A DNA stretch of 64,000 nucleotides, taken from assembly GCA_900545705.1 (NCBI GenBank), contig URAK01000004.1, positions 106,962 through 170,961 of the forward strand, read 5' to 3'. This document shows, piece after piece, positions 34,921 to 44,197 of the stretch. The DNA comes from an uncultured Opitutales bacterium (GTDB lineage Bacteria > Verrucomicrobiota > Verrucomicrobiia > Opitutales > Intestinicryptomonadaceae). A program made the position numbers and the translations under genes. Under the pieces are notes generated by a model. That model searched no databases. It worked only from the letters and a program-made list of their open reading frames with translations, and was not told where the DNA came from. Every line of letters begins with the position of its first letter. Position 1 is the first letter of the stretch.

Positions 34921-37200
34921 TTAGAACAGCGAGTAGGAGACAGTAAAGCCAGCCATTACTATCGCCACCATGCTCATAAGCTTTATGAGAATGTTGAGGG
35001 AGGGGCCGGAAGTGTCCTTGAACGGATCGCCGACAGTATCGCCGATAACCGCCGCCTTGTGTGCGTCGGAACCCTTGCCGCCAAAATTGCCCTGTTCGAT
35101 GTATTTCTTGGCGTTGTCCCATGCGCCGCCGCTATTTGCCATAAATACGGCGAGGACAAATCCAGATGCGAGCGCTCCGCCGAGGAGCCCCAAAACGCCC
35201 GATACACCGAGCATAATGCCCGTGAGCACCGGGGCTATAACGGCGAGCAGCGACGGGAAAAGCATTTCCTTTTGCGCGGCCTTCGTCGAAATTGAAACAC
35301 ACCTGGCGTAGTCGGGTTCCGAAGTGCCCTGCATTATTCCGAGATTTTCGCGGAACTGGCGGCGGACTTCATTCACCATTTGATTGGCGGCGCGCCCGAC
35401 GGCGTTCATTGTGAGCCCGCAGAAGAGGAAAGACATCATCGATCCAACAAACATTCCAAGCAGCACCTTCGGATTCATGAGGTTGACTTGGTACACATTC
35501 ATAAAGTCAAGCAGGGTTGCAGTTTCGACGCTTCCTGAGACTTCCGTAAATTTCTGTATTGTTTCGCGCGCAAAGTCTGTCGCCTGCGGGGCGTCTTTGA
35601 GGCGGACGAGCCCTATGCGCAATTCTTCGACGTACGAAGCCAAAAGGGCAAGGGCGGTGAGCGCCGCAGAGCCGATGGCAAATCCCTTGCCGGTGGCCGC
35701 GGTTGTATTGCCGAGCGAGTCAAGCATATCCGTGCGCTTGCGGACTTCTTTTCCGAGCCCAGCCATCTCGGCGTTGCCGCCGGCGTTGTCGGCTATCGGC
35801 CCGTAGGCGTCGGTCGCGAGCGTTATGCCGAGCGTGGAAAGCATTCCGACGGCAGCTATGCCTATGCCGTAAAGCCCCCTGCTCATATCGGTGAGGTCGC
35901 CGCCCGAGGAGAAGCCGTACGCGAGCGCAGTTCCTATTACTATCGCGATTACGGGATAGAATGTGGAAATCATGCCCGTTCCCATTCCGCCTATTATGAC
36001 GGTCGCGGGGCCGGTCTTAGCCTGTTCGGCTATAAAGCGTGTCGGCTTATAGGCTTCCGACGTGAAGTATTCGGTGATTTTGCCGATGAAAATGCCGGTT
36101 CCCAATCCGACTATGATTGAGCCCCAGTTGCCGAGCCACCTTGGCATATCGAGCATGTATAGAATCAAGAAAGAGGCTATCGCGATTAGCACGGAGCTCG
36201 CGTTTACGCCCTTGCCGAGCGCGTTCAACAATTCTTTGCTGGAGGCTCCGGCCTTTACCCTTACAAAGTAAATGCCCACTATCGAGAGCACTACGCCAAT
36301 TGCGCCTATGAGCATTGGGGCGAGAATCGCCTTCATCTGGACTTCGGGAGTCGTCATATAAGCGGCGGCGCCAAGCGCGGCTGTTGCGAGAATCGAGCCG
36401 CAGTAGGATTCGTATAGGTCTGCGCCCATGCCGGCGACATCTCCTACGTTGTCGCCTACGTTGTCGGCGATTGTCGCGGGGTTGCGCGGGTCGTCTTCCG
36501 GTATTCCGGCTTCGACTTTTCCCACGAGGTCGGCGCCGACGTCTGCCGCCTTTGTGAATATGCCGCCGCCAACGCGCGCAAAGAGCGCCTGCAAGCTCGC
36601 GCCCATGCCGAATGTCAGCATCGTTGTTGTAATAATTACCATTTTATGCGCATGGCTTGCGTCTTCTATAAAGAAGTTGAGCACAACAAACCATACGGAA
36701 ATGTCGAGGAGCGCTAGCCCCACAACTACCAGCCCCATCACTGCGCCAGAGCGGAACGCCACGCGCAGGCCCTTGTCGAGGGAGTGGTTAGCAGCCCACG
36801 CCGAGCGGTTGGAGGCGTAGGTCGCGGTTTTCATTCCGAAGAATCCGGCCAATCCAGAGAAAAATCCGCCGGTGATGAATGCGAAGGGCACCCAGTCGTT
36901 CTGCACTTTCAAGCCGTACGCCAAAAAGGCGAAAAACAGGGTTATGATGACGAATACAATCGCCACTACCTTGTATTGTTGGCGCAGATACGCGAGCGCC
37001 CCGCTGCGGACGTGCCCGGCGATTTTCCGCATAATGTCTGTGCCTTCCTCCTCCTTTTTCATTCCTGAGTAGAAATGCCAGGCGAAGGCAAGCGCTATTA
37101 TTGATGCTATCGGGACAATCCAGAATACGGACGGAATTACGCCGTCCGCGCCGACCGTCTGGGCTGCTCCCAAAAGCGATATTGTCGATGCGATATTCAT
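34921..37200 (-). CDS. hppA: Membrane-bound ion-translocating pyrophosphatase, K+-dependent type
   Basis: A 759-residue multispanning enzyme that couples pyrophosphate hydrolysis to H+ and/or Na+ export. Seen: about 16 hydrophobic helices, the substrate-site motif DVGADLVGKVEAGIPEDDPRNPATIADNVGDNVGD, and the C-terminal catalytic block SGGAWDNAKKYIEQG with GDTVGDPFKDTSGPSLNIL. The segment LGNTTAATGKG has Ala where K+-independent pumps have Lys, so it should be K+-dependent, a class that includes both Na+ and H+ pumps. It is monocistronic. Confidence 0.96.
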   Translation of the reverse strand: MNIASTISLLGAAQTVGADGVIPSVFWIVPIASIIALAFAWHFYSGMKKEEEGTDIMRKIAGHVRSGALAYLRQQYKVVAIVFVIITLFFAFLAYGLKVQNDWVPFAFITGGFFSGLAGFFGMKTATYASNRSAWAANHSLDKGLRVAFRSGAVMGLVVVGLALLDISVWFVVLNFFIEDASHAHKMVIITTTMLTFGMGASLQALFARVGGGIFTKAADVGADLVGKVEAGIPEDDPRNPATIADNVGDNVGDVAGMGADLYESYCGSILATAALGAAAYMTTPEVQMKAILAPMLIGAIGVVLSIVGIYFVRVKAGASSKELLNALGKGVNASSVLIAIASFLILYMLDMPRWLGNWGSIIVGLGTGIFIGKITEYFTSEAYKPTRFIAEQAKTGPATVIIGGMGTGMISTFYPVIAIVIGTALAYGFSSGGDLTDMSRGLYGIGIAAVGMLSTLGITLATDAYGPIADNAGGNAEMAGLGKEVRKRTDMLDSLGNTTAATGKGFAIGSAALTALALLASYVEELRIGLVRLKDAPQATDFARETIQKFTEVSGSVETATLLDFMNVYQVNLMNPKVLLGMFVGSMMSFLFCGLTMNAVGRAANQMVNEVRRQFRENLGIMQGTSEPDYARCVSISTKAAQKEMLFPSLLAVIAPVLTGIMLGVSGVLGLLGGALASGFVLAVFMANSGGAWDNAKKYIEQGNFGGKGSDAHKAAVIGDTVGDPFKDTSGPSLNILIKLMSMVAIVMAGFTVSYSLF

Positions 37201-37632
37201 ATTTGTGCTCTCTTTTTATTATTGGATTCTGCGGATTTTAGGCCGTAAAATCTTAAAAAATTCGGCTTTTTTTTCTTCGGGAAAATATGCTTTTCATAGC
37301 CAAAAAATAAAAAGCCAATATTTTTTTCCAATCTTGCCAAGTGGCGATTGAAATTTCCAGTTTTTTTTTCGATATTTTATACTTACAGTTTTAGCTCCGG
37401 TGTTTTATATCTAAAAAATTGCGGCTTTCGCATTTTATATGTTTTATTGTAAAGCCTGCGGGACGGGAAATTTTTTATTAAAAGCTGTTCAATTATCAAA
37501 AAAAACGTCATGGCGGGGATAGGCGCGCATCTCTATGCGAAGCCATTCTTGATTATTCCAGGGATTTTACTGAGTAAAACATTTAAAATTTAGTTGCCCG
37601 AAAACGACAAGTCGGCATTATTGATAAAAATT
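37201..37632. other. Divergent intergenic region, hppA / AsmA-like gene
   Basis: About 430 bases, very AT-rich with runs of A and T. It must hold the hppA promoter and that of the plus-strand genes. I see no gene, tRNA or clear hairpin. A TTG start at 37594 could extend the next gene by 13 residues. Confidence 0.45.
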
Positions 37633-38376
37633 ATGAGTTCGTTTCTGAAAGCCGTAAAATTTGCCAGAGAAAAGCCGGTGGGATGCACAGTCGCTTCCCT
37701 CGTTTCGCTTGCAATGATGTTTTGCGTAGTTGTCGCGGCATTCTGGCTCTTTTTTGCGTTTATCGGCGTGCGCGCATTTCGGGAAACTCTCGCTTCATCT
37801 ACCGGTTTTTATCCAATTTACGAGAACGCCTTTGTAAATGTCTTCACGGGAGAGTTTACCATCGACCGCCTGACTTTATTCAATCCGCCGGCATACGAAA
37901 GAATATCAACAGACGGACGCCCCGAAGACGCCAAGCCTTTCGCAAAGATTAAAAACGTCAAAATGCGGGTTTCCCCGTTCGCCCTTTTAAGCGGTTCATT
38001 AAAAATTTCAGACTTCTACGCGGAGGTTGAAATTTTAAACTGTTACAGGATAAACCGCTCAAACTACAATCTTGACGAGTTCGCGGAAGGCCTTGCCAAA
38101 ATTGCGGAAATTATGCCGGATAGTTCCGGTGAAAAAATTATAAAAAATTTTTCCCTGAAAATCGACAACGCCGAATATGAGGATACCTCCGTGCGTAAAA
38201 ACGTCCTCATAATGCGCTCCGCCGAGCCTTTTTATTTCTCAGACAGCGATGTTCCGGACACTCAAAGGCTGATTTTAAAAATAGAGGAGTCGCTCGGAAA
38301 ATGCGGAATGTCTTTTGTGTCTGCAGGGTTGGGAGCTTTTAAAAAAAATGAGAGTATTGATTCTGGCAAGCGGTAA
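37633..38376 (+). CDS. Membrane-anchored AsmA-like protein
   Basis: A 247-residue protein. Seen: a cytoplasmic N-terminus, one transmembrane helix (about residues 22-46, SLAMMFCVVVAAFWLFFAFIGV), then a periplasmic region opening with FTGEFTIDRLTLFNPPAYE and KIKNVKMRVSPFALLSGSLKISDFYAEVEI. The pattern 'gxfxixnltlxNP' followed by a 'vkvsplsLLsGkixI' strand is that of AsmA/DUF748-type inner-membrane proteins implicated in lipid or envelope homeostasis, though this one is short. The call is by pattern only. Its last 29 bases overlap purN. Confidence 0.55.
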   Translation: MSSFLKAVKFAREKPVGCTVASLVSLAMMFCVVVAAFWLFFAFIGVRAFRETLASSTGFYPIYENAFVNVFTGEFTIDRLTLFNPPAYERISTDGRPEDAKPFAKIKNVKMRVSPFALLSGSLKISDFYAEVEILNCYRINRSNYNLDEFAEGLAKIAEIMPDSSGEKIIKNFSLKIDNAEYEDTSVRKNVLIMRSAEPFYFSDSDVPDTQRLILKIEESLGKCGMSFVSAGLGAFKKNESIDSGKR

Positions 38377-38932
38377 AGGAAGCAACGCGCGCGCCGTTAT
38401 GCAGGCCGTGAAAGACGGAAAAATAGCCGCAGAAGTTTGCGCGCTGATTTCCGACGTAGAAAATGCGCCCGCGCTTGCGGCCGCACGCGAATTTTCAGTC
38501 GAGCCGCGCTTTATAGACGCGGGGCGGAAAGGCGCGAGATTTTCGCCAGAGGGTGAGATTGCATACCTAGAGGGTATGCGCTCCTACTCGCCGGATCTCG
38601 TAGTATTGGCGGGCTTTATGCGGATCTTGCCGGATCCCATTGTAAACGCGTTTTCAGGCAAAATGATAAATCTGCACCCGAGCTTGCTGCCTATGTACAA
38701 AGGCAAAGACTCTATAAGGAGGGCTTTTGAGGCTGGCGAAACCCGTGGAGGCTGTACTGTTCATTTTGTCTCGTCCGATCTCGACGGCGGCAAAATTATC
38801 GCCCAAGAGCCAGTAGAAATTCTGCCTGGCGATACGCTCGAAGATTTTGAAAGACGGGTCCACTTTGCAGAGCACCGCCTGCTTGTCGGCGTTGTATCGG
38901 ATTTCGCAGAAGGCAAAATAAAAGCGCCGTAG
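38348..38932 (+). CDS. purN: Phosphoribosylglycinamide formyltransferase
   Basis: A 194-residue enzyme transferring formyl from 10-formyl-THF to GAR in purine synthesis. Seen: VLILASGKGSNARAVMQAV at the start, LVVLAGFMRILPDPIV, the catalytic NLHPSLLPMYKGKDS (Asn and His), and TVHFVSSDLDGGKIIAQEPV (catalytic Asp). ATG 38348 overlaps the upstream gene and an in-frame ATG-less extension upstream is ignored. It is followed 5 bases later by murB. Confidence 0.95.
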   Translation: MRVLILASGKGSNARAVMQAVKDGKIAAEVCALISDVENAPALAAAREFSVEPRFIDAGRKGARFSPEGEIAYLEGMRSYSPDLVVLAGFMRILPDPIVNAFSGKMINLHPSLLPMYKGKDSIRRAFEAGETRGGCTVHFVSSDLDGGKIIAQEPVEILPGDTLEDFERRVHFAEHRLLVGVVSDFAEGKIKAP

Positions 38933-38937
38933 AAAAA

Positions 38938-39783
38938 ATGCCCCTTAAAATAGAAAGATACAGCGGGAAGGGATTGAGCCTGTTCCGCGCAAAATATGTG
39001 GCGGAAAACTACGCGGCAATCCATAGCGCAGAAGAGGCGGTGGAGGCGCTTTCTGCAGCGCGCGCGGCGGGAAGGAATGTAGCGTGCGTCGGTGGAGGGT
39101 CCAACATATTTTTTATTTCGCGAAAAGTGGAGTCGTTCGTATTGAAAAACGAGCTTCCGGAAACGATAGAATATCTGGGGGGAGACAAATTCAGGGTATC
39201 GGCGTCAGTGCCAATGATAAAACTCTTGCGGAGAATGCACGAATCGGGGCGCGACTGCTTCTACTATTTGGCGAGCGCACCATGCCAGATAGGGGGCGCA
39301 GTTGCGATGAACGCGGGCTCTGGCCCCAAAGAGGGATTGTCGGTATCCGACTATATCGAAAGTGTTGAGGCGGCGGACGCAGACGGAATACGCACTTATT
39401 CAAAGGGAGAGTTAAGTTTCAGGTACAGACACAGCGCTTTTCTCGATTGCGGCAACCGCTTTATAACAAGCGCAGTATTCTCTTTCCCCCAAAAGGCTAT
39501 CTCCGGCGACCCAATCGCGGAGCGCATTGAATGGGCAAAAGAAAACCAAGATTTAAGCGCCCCGAATTGCGGTTCTCTCTGCTCGCGCTACGACGCGCGC
39601 ATTTTAAAAATAGTAAGGGCATTATTCAGTTTTTTCCCGGCTGGATTAAGCAAAAAAAAATTAAACTGGGCGTATAACCGCTCGGAGAATCCAGCGTGGC
39701 TGGCGTCAATGTTGAGGCTCATTAAAATGTTGCATTTTATAGCAGGCAAAGAACTGAGGTTTGAGCTGCGCATAATGCGCTGA
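38938..39783 (+). CDS. murB: UDP-N-acetylenolpyruvoylglucosamine reductase, divergent
   Basis: A 281-residue FAD enzyme that reduces UDP-GlcNAc-enolpyruvate to UDP-MurNAc. Seen: FAD-binding VACVGGGSNIFFISRKVES, PCQIGGAVAMNAGSGP, the active-site FRYRHSAFL (Arg) and a C-terminal ELRFELRIM matching the catalytic Glu region. The Ser motif survives as NCGSLCSRYD but the usual GSFFKNP continuation is missing, so the C-terminal domain is divergent. Length fits type II MurB. It sits with purN rather than in the dcw cluster. It could be the only MurB or a paralogue. Confidence 0.82.
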   Translation: MPLKIERYSGKGLSLFRAKYVAENYAAIHSAEEAVEALSAARAAGRNVACVGGGSNIFFISRKVESFVLKNELPETIEYLGGDKFRVSASVPMIKLLRRMHESGRDCFYYLASAPCQIGGAVAMNAGSGPKEGLSVSDYIESVEAADADGIRTYSKGELSFRYRHSAFLDCGNRFITSAVFSFPQKAISGDPIAERIEWAKENQDLSAPNCGSLCSRYDARILKIVRALFSFFPAGLSKKKLNWAYNRSENPAWLASMLRLIKMLHFIAGKELRFELRIMR

Positions 39784-39865
39784 TTTTTCCCGCTGACGCT
39801 GTCCTGAAAACAAAAATTTTTTTAATATTCGCAGCTTGCGCGTATTGCATGATAATCTAATCCCC

Positions 39866-39891
39866 AAAAAAAGCCCCGCATTATCGGGGCT
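39866..39891 (-). terminator. Intrinsic terminator downstream of the SGNH hydrolase gene
   Basis: AGCCCCG (39872-39878) and CGGGGCT (39885-39891). The minus strand continues with seven T. It lies 127 bases beyond the stop at 40018. Confidence 0.8.
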
Positions 39892-40017
39892 AATGTTAAA
39901 AATCTTTTAAGCTGGCAAAAACTAAATTGATTGTACGGGATTCGCAGCCTAAATAAAATTTTTGCGGGGCATTGAATTTTGTATACGTCCAATGCGCCCG
40001 CATTTTTGCGAAAGCGG

Positions 40018-40926
40018 TTAGTTACTCTTTGCCTTCATCTGTTTTAGGGCGTCGGAGGCGGCGCCTCTAAGCAATTCTGCGTCCTTGTTTCCAATGTTGT
40101 CGGGCGTAAATTTTATATCTTTGGGGTCTTTATCGAATAAAAATCCGTACCATACGCACGCCTGCAAATACTGGCCGCGATTGCTAAGGTGAATAGAATC
40201 GTTTTTCATTTCAAGTTCGCCGCTCTTTGGATTTTTCTTCCAATAAAAATTGCCGACTATCGCGCCCGCGCATGACGGCAGGTCGGGCGGAAGGAGAGCC
40301 TTGCGAATCTTGGCGTCGGTTGGCTTGTATGAATAGGGTTGCCGTTCGCGCGCTATTTCGACGGCGTCTCCCGATGGAATCTGCCTTATGCCGAGCTTCT
40401 TGGCGGCAGCCGCGTATGCTTCAGAGAGCTTCTCGTACATTTGCTTTTGAGTTATCTTCCACTGGCCTTTCCCGAATCTGCCGTCGTCGCATCTGTAAGA
40501 CCACGTTTGCTGTATGACTATCTCCGCTTGGGGAGCGTATTTTTTGACGTAATCGTACAAATATTGCGCATACGGAAAATAGGAATCCGCCACCCAGCTC
40601 AAATGGCTCGCCTGCTGGATTGTGACTATATCCCACTGGCGGCTTTTCAAAATTTCTTTGAGCGTCATCTTGTTGTTGCGGTACATTTTCACATCTGGCG
40701 AAGCTTCCTCCTTCTCAACGTAGGACCAGTGCCTATGCAGCTCGCAGCCGCCGTGGTTTGCGCCTTCAAGCACAAGCTTTTCGCCCTCTGCCTTTGCAAT
40801 TTCGGGAAGATAGCGGTAAACGCTTTCGGCGAAAGAGTTTCCTATCGTAAGCACTTTTAGGTCTTTCGCGTGCGCCCCGAGCGTTAGCAAAAAGGCCGAT
40901 ATTATTGCGACGGTTATTCTTTTCAT
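40018..40926 (-). CDS. Secreted SGNH/GDSL hydrolase, DUF4886-like
   Basis: A 302-residue exported protein. Seen: a signal peptide (about residues 1-20, ending AHA), block I as VLTIGNSFAESVYRYLP with the nucleophilic Ser in GNSF, IVTIQQASHLSW, and a C-terminal DSIHLSNRGQYLQACVWYGFLF carrying the Asp-His pair. DUF4886-type members are common beside polysaccharide loci in Bacteroidota and Verrucomicrobiota and are thought to be carbohydrate esterases. Substrate unknown. It overlaps the upstream aldolase gene by ATGA. Confidence 0.85.
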   Translation of the reverse strand: MKRITVAIISAFLLTLGAHAKDLKVLTIGNSFAESVYRYLPEIAKAEGEKLVLEGANHGGCELHRHWSYVEKEEASPDVKMYRNNKMTLKEILKSRQWDIVTIQQASHLSWVADSYFPYAQYLYDYVKKYAPQAEIVIQQTWSYRCDDGRFGKGQWKITQKQMYEKLSEAYAAAAKKLGIRQIPSGDAVEIARERQPYSYKPTDAKIRKALLPPDLPSCAGAIVGNFYWKKNPKSGELEMKNDSIHLSNRGQYLQACVWYGFLFDKDPKDIKFTPDNIGNKDAELLRGAASDALKQMKAKSN

Positions 40927-41855
40927 AATTGTTCCTTTATGTTTTTATAAAAGTCAGACAGGGCGGGAGGGTTTTGCATTTTGGAGTATTCCATAGCTGG
41001 GCGCGGGTGTATGCCAAGAAGCGCAGTAAGCATATATTGTGGGAAAAAGCCGCATTTGTATTTTTCCATTATTGGCAATGCAAATTTCGCGCTTGCCTCA
41101 GAGAGGGGCAGGGCGGCGTCCGCGCCGAAAATTGCGCCCGCTAAAAGTTCTGTAGGGCAGTTGCCCGCGCCCTTGCCAAGCCCGCCGATTGTGGCGTCCA
41201 CAACTTCCGCCCCGGCTTCTATCGCCGCGAGCGAATTTGCAAAGGCGCATTGCAGATTGTTGTGGAAGTGCGCTCCAAATGTCTTTGCGCTTTGCGCGCA
41301 TGCATCGGCGTACTCCGCAAAAATTTCCCGCGTTTTGTTCGGGAGGAGAGTCCCGAAGCTGTCCATCAAATATATTGTGTCGATTTTAAGCCCGCAAAGG
41401 CGGTTTAAGCATTTGCGGCGCTCGGACTTCTCGAGTTCGGGAGACGCCATCATGCAGGCTGAGGTTTTGTACCCGAGGTCTGAAAGCGCCTCGAGCGTCT
41501 CGGAAGCGGAGTCTATATCTTTCGCGTAAAATGCGCACCTTGTTCGCGATATTATGCTTTCGCTTTTCGGCGGGATTTTTGAAATGTCGCATTTGCCGGC
41601 GTCAACAAGCGTGCAGAGCTCTACTTTGCAATCAAAACCTGAAAATACTTCCCTCAAATTCTTTTCTTCGCAAAACCTCCATTTGCCAAATTTTTCGGGT
41701 GAAAAGAATTTTTGTGAATTTCTGAATCCGACTTCAACGATTCCGATTCCCGCCGATTCGCATGCCTGCAAAACAGCGCGGGCAAATTCGTCCGAGAAAT
41801 TGCTGTCGTTTACAAGCCCCCCGTCGCGAAGGGTACAGTCGAGTATTTTTAACAT
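40923..41855 (-). CDS. DRE-TIM metallolyase (HMGL-like; 4-hydroxy-2-oxovalerate aldolase-like)
   Basis: A 310-residue TIM-barrel enzyme. Seen: the DRE-TIM start LKILDCTLRDGGLVNDSNFS, IVEVGFRNSQ, the metal-binding AHFHNNLQCAFANSLAAIEAGAEVVDATIGGLGKGAGNCPTE split across the barrel end, and FPQYMLTALLGIHP. It resembles the aldolase branch (DmpG/MhpE-like) more than isopropylmalate synthases. It lacks an adjacent acylating aldehyde dehydrogenase, so the substrate is probably not the usual catechol-pathway intermediate. It is the first gene of a two-gene operon with an exported SGNH hydrolase. Confidence 0.8.
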   Translation of the reverse strand: MLKILDCTLRDGGLVNDSNFSDEFARAVLQACESAGIGIVEVGFRNSQKFFSPEKFGKWRFCEEKNLREVFSGFDCKVELCTLVDAGKCDISKIPPKSESIISRTRCAFYAKDIDSASETLEALSDLGYKTSACMMASPELEKSERRKCLNRLCGLKIDTIYLMDSFGTLLPNKTREIFAEYADACAQSAKTFGAHFHNNLQCAFANSLAAIEAGAEVVDATIGGLGKGAGNCPTELLAGAIFGADAALPLSEASAKFALPIMEKYKCGFFPQYMLTALLGIHPRPAMEYSKMQNPPALSDFYKNIKEQL

Positions 41856-41899
41856 ATCAAAAAGTGTTTATATTGTGAAATACTTATGCAATATATCAA

Positions 41900-41931
41900 A
41901 AAAATAAGCGCGATTGCAAACACAATCGCGC
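41900..41931 (-). terminator. Intrinsic terminator of the second PEP-CTERM gene
   Basis: Nine-base arms GCGCGATTG and CAATCGCGC around a 6-base loop, followed on the minus strand by TTATTTTTTT, 19 bases past the stop. Confidence 0.88.
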
Positions 41932-41950
41932 CGTGTAAAAATTTTTTAAT

Positions 41951-43237
41951 TTATTTGCGTCTGCGGATTAATGCAAAACCAAGGGCTGCAATTCCGAGAA
42001 GCGCAGCGACAGCCGCAGGTTCAGGAACTGTGTAGGAAAGCACGAGGGAATTGTCATTCCACGCAAGCTCGGCGAGAGCGCCTTCCTCAAGGTTGCTGAG
42101 CTCAAAATTCGACAGTGCGTTGTCGGCATCAAAGTTGATAAGATCTCCGCCGACTTCCAAAATCGTGTATTCGCCCGATTGGGTCAGCTCTTTAAAATTA
42201 AGATATATTTTTGAATCGCCGATTTCAGCATTTTCAGTGACGATTATAGTACCGCTGTCGTTACCTAATACAATTTCACCGTTCGTGAGTACGAGCGTTT
42301 TTACGTTTACATCTCCTGTATTTTTAAACGAACCTCCGGCAAGGGTCAGATTGTTTGCAAACTGGCCGGTAATTGCGGAGGTATCGATTTCAAAAAGACC
42401 TTGGTTAACCGCGATTTTGTTAAAATGGTTTGTTAGACTTTTTACGACAAATTTTTGTGCGCCAACGCCGTTTTTGCTTATGTTAATATTGTCGTCTCCG
42501 GCGTTGACGCCAATATCGCCGCTCCACGAATAGTCTGCCGCGTTGTTGAGAGTGATGGTTCCCCCCCAATTAAAGGAAATGTAGTGTTTTGCCGTAACAC
42601 CGCCGTCGGAGATGCCCCCGATTGTCATATTCCACATATTAAACGCAACATGTGCGCCTTCCGCTCCGTTTGCAGCTTTCATTGTTACGGCGCCGGAGAT
42701 ATTTGTTTGCCCTTGTATTGTCAAGGAATCTATCGCTTTATTATTTGTGACATTTATGCCTCCGCTCAATGTGAAATTATTTCCACCAGGGTCAAAGGTA
42801 ATTTTTTGCGCATTTATGCCGTCGGATATTATATTGACAGAATTTCCAACCCATTTTGCCCCTTCTGAAACGAGCGTGACATTCTGCGAATATCCGTTAT
42901 TTGAAATATTTATATTATTAAAGTTTACGTCCTTGTCGACAATAGTTGCCTTGAAAACATTTGCAGAATTGCCTCCATTGCCGACAGTTATATTTATATC
43001 CCCCAAATTGAGTCCGCCTGTAATTGTAGAATTTACCGCAGCTTCTGCCGTGCCGTCTATTGCGAGGTTGGCATTGTCGAGAGAGCTTCCATCGGGGCTC
43101 CAAACGGAAGTGTCGGACCACTCAAATTCGGTGGCTAATATTCCATCATTGGTTTTCAAAGTTAGGTCTTCCGCCGTAGCGCAAATTGCAAATGCAAATA
43201 AGGCGGAAATTGTAGTGTATTGTATTTTCTTTTTCAT
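41951..43237 (-). CDS. PEP-CTERM sorted surface/autotransporter-like repeat protein
   Basis: A 428-residue secreted protein. Seen: a signal peptide (about residues 1-22, ending ATA), an opening LATEFEWSDTSVWSPDGSS resembling the protein at 6676, an Asn/Gly/Thr-rich beta-helix-like body, and a PEP-CTERM tail VPEPAAVAALLGIAALGF then IRRRK. It probably goes through an exosortase encoded elsewhere. It is monocistronic with its own terminator. Confidence 0.85.
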   Translation of the reverse strand: MKKKIQYTTISALFAFAICATAEDLTLKTNDGILATEFEWSDTSVWSPDGSSLDNANLAIDGTAEAAVNSTITGGLNLGDINITVGNGGNSANVFKATIVDKDVNFNNINISNNGYSQNVTLVSEGAKWVGNSVNIISDGINAQKITFDPGGNNFTLSGGINVTNNKAIDSLTIQGQTNISGAVTMKAANGAEGAHVAFNMWNMTIGGISDGGVTAKHYISFNWGGTITLNNAADYSWSGDIGVNAGDDNINISKNGVGAQKFVVKSLTNHFNKIAVNQGLFEIDTSAITGQFANNLTLAGGSFKNTGDVNVKTLVLTNGEIVLGNDSGTIIVTENAEIGDSKIYLNFKELTQSGEYTILEVGGDLINFDADNALSNFELSNLEEGALAELAWNDNSLVLSYTVPEPAAVAALLGIAALGFALIRRRK

Positions 43238-43348
43238 TTTTTTCAGATGTAAAACGGCAAAAACTGTAGATTAGTCAAGTTTTTTTGGAATATTTATAAA
43301 AAATGAATTTGTTTGCAACTTTGCGATTCCACGGTACTCCAAAAATAC

Positions 43349-44197
43349 ATGAATATCGGTTTAGTTCTAGAAGGGGGCGGCATGAGGGGCGTATTTACAG
43401 CTGGCGTCACGGACTGCTTTCTGGATAATAAGATTTTCTTCCCATATGTGATAGGTGTTTCTGCGGGCGCGTCAAATGGGTTGTCGTACGCTTCCCGCCA
43501 GAGGGGAAGGGCGAGAAAATGCGATATAGAAATGCTTTCCGAGCGGAATTATATTGGGCTTAAATATCTCATAACAAGCGGCTGCATTATGGATTACGAT
43601 TTTCTATTCGACGAGCTGCCAAAGAAGCTTATGCCGTACGATATGGGAGCTTACTTGAAGTCGGGCCGCTATGTGATGGTGGCAACAAGCTGCATAACCG
43701 GAAAGCCCGTTTATTTCGATACCCCCTCTGATTTCGACGATTTGCTTTTAAAATGCAAGGCATCGTGCAGCCTTCCGTTTGTTTGCAGGACAGTCTCAGT
43801 CGAGGGCGTCCCGATGCTCGACGGCGGAATTTCAGATCCGCTTCCGGTTGAGCGCGCAAAAGATGACGGCTATTCCAAGAGGGTGGTTGTATTGACGCGG
43901 AATTTTGGGTACAGAAAAAATGAAAAATTTTCCCGCGTTCCTTCCTTTATCTATCCAAAATTTCCTAAATTGCGCGAGGCTCTTTCGACTAAAAATGCGC
44001 AGTACAACAAGGAACTGGCGCATATCGAAGAGCTCGAAAGGGCGGGGGAGATAGTTGTAATACGCCCTAAAAATCCGCTGCGCGTCAACCGTCTCGAACG
44101 CTCGCCAAAGCGTCTCGACGATCTTTACCGAGAGGGGTATGAATGTGCGGAAAGTTCGCTTTCGGCAATTCGCGCACTCTCCGAAAGCAATTTTTAA
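43349..44197 (+). CDS. Patatin-like phospholipase (YjjU-like)
   Basis: A 282-residue cytoplasmic lipid hydrolase. Seen: the oxyanion loop LVLEGGGMRGVFTAGV at the start, the nucleophile elbow GVSAGASNG, and the catalytic Asp in MLDGGISDPLPVERA. The layout (GGGMRG, long central part, C-terminal Arg-rich helices) is that of the bacterial YjjU/RssA group. ATG 43349 puts the motif at residue 7 and is preferred to the upstream start at 43313. It is monocistronic. Confidence 0.88.
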   Translation: MNIGLVLEGGGMRGVFTAGVTDCFLDNKIFFPYVIGVSAGASNGLSYASRQRGRARKCDIEMLSERNYIGLKYLITSGCIMDYDFLFDELPKKLMPYDMGAYLKSGRYVMVATSCITGKPVYFDTPSDFDDLLLKCKASCSLPFVCRTVSVEGVPMLDGGISDPLPVERAKDDGYSKRVVVLTRNFGYRKNEKFSRVPSFIYPKFPKLREALSTKNAQYNKELAHIEELERAGEIVVIRPKNPLRVNRLERSPKRLDDLYREGYECAESSLSAIRALSESNF

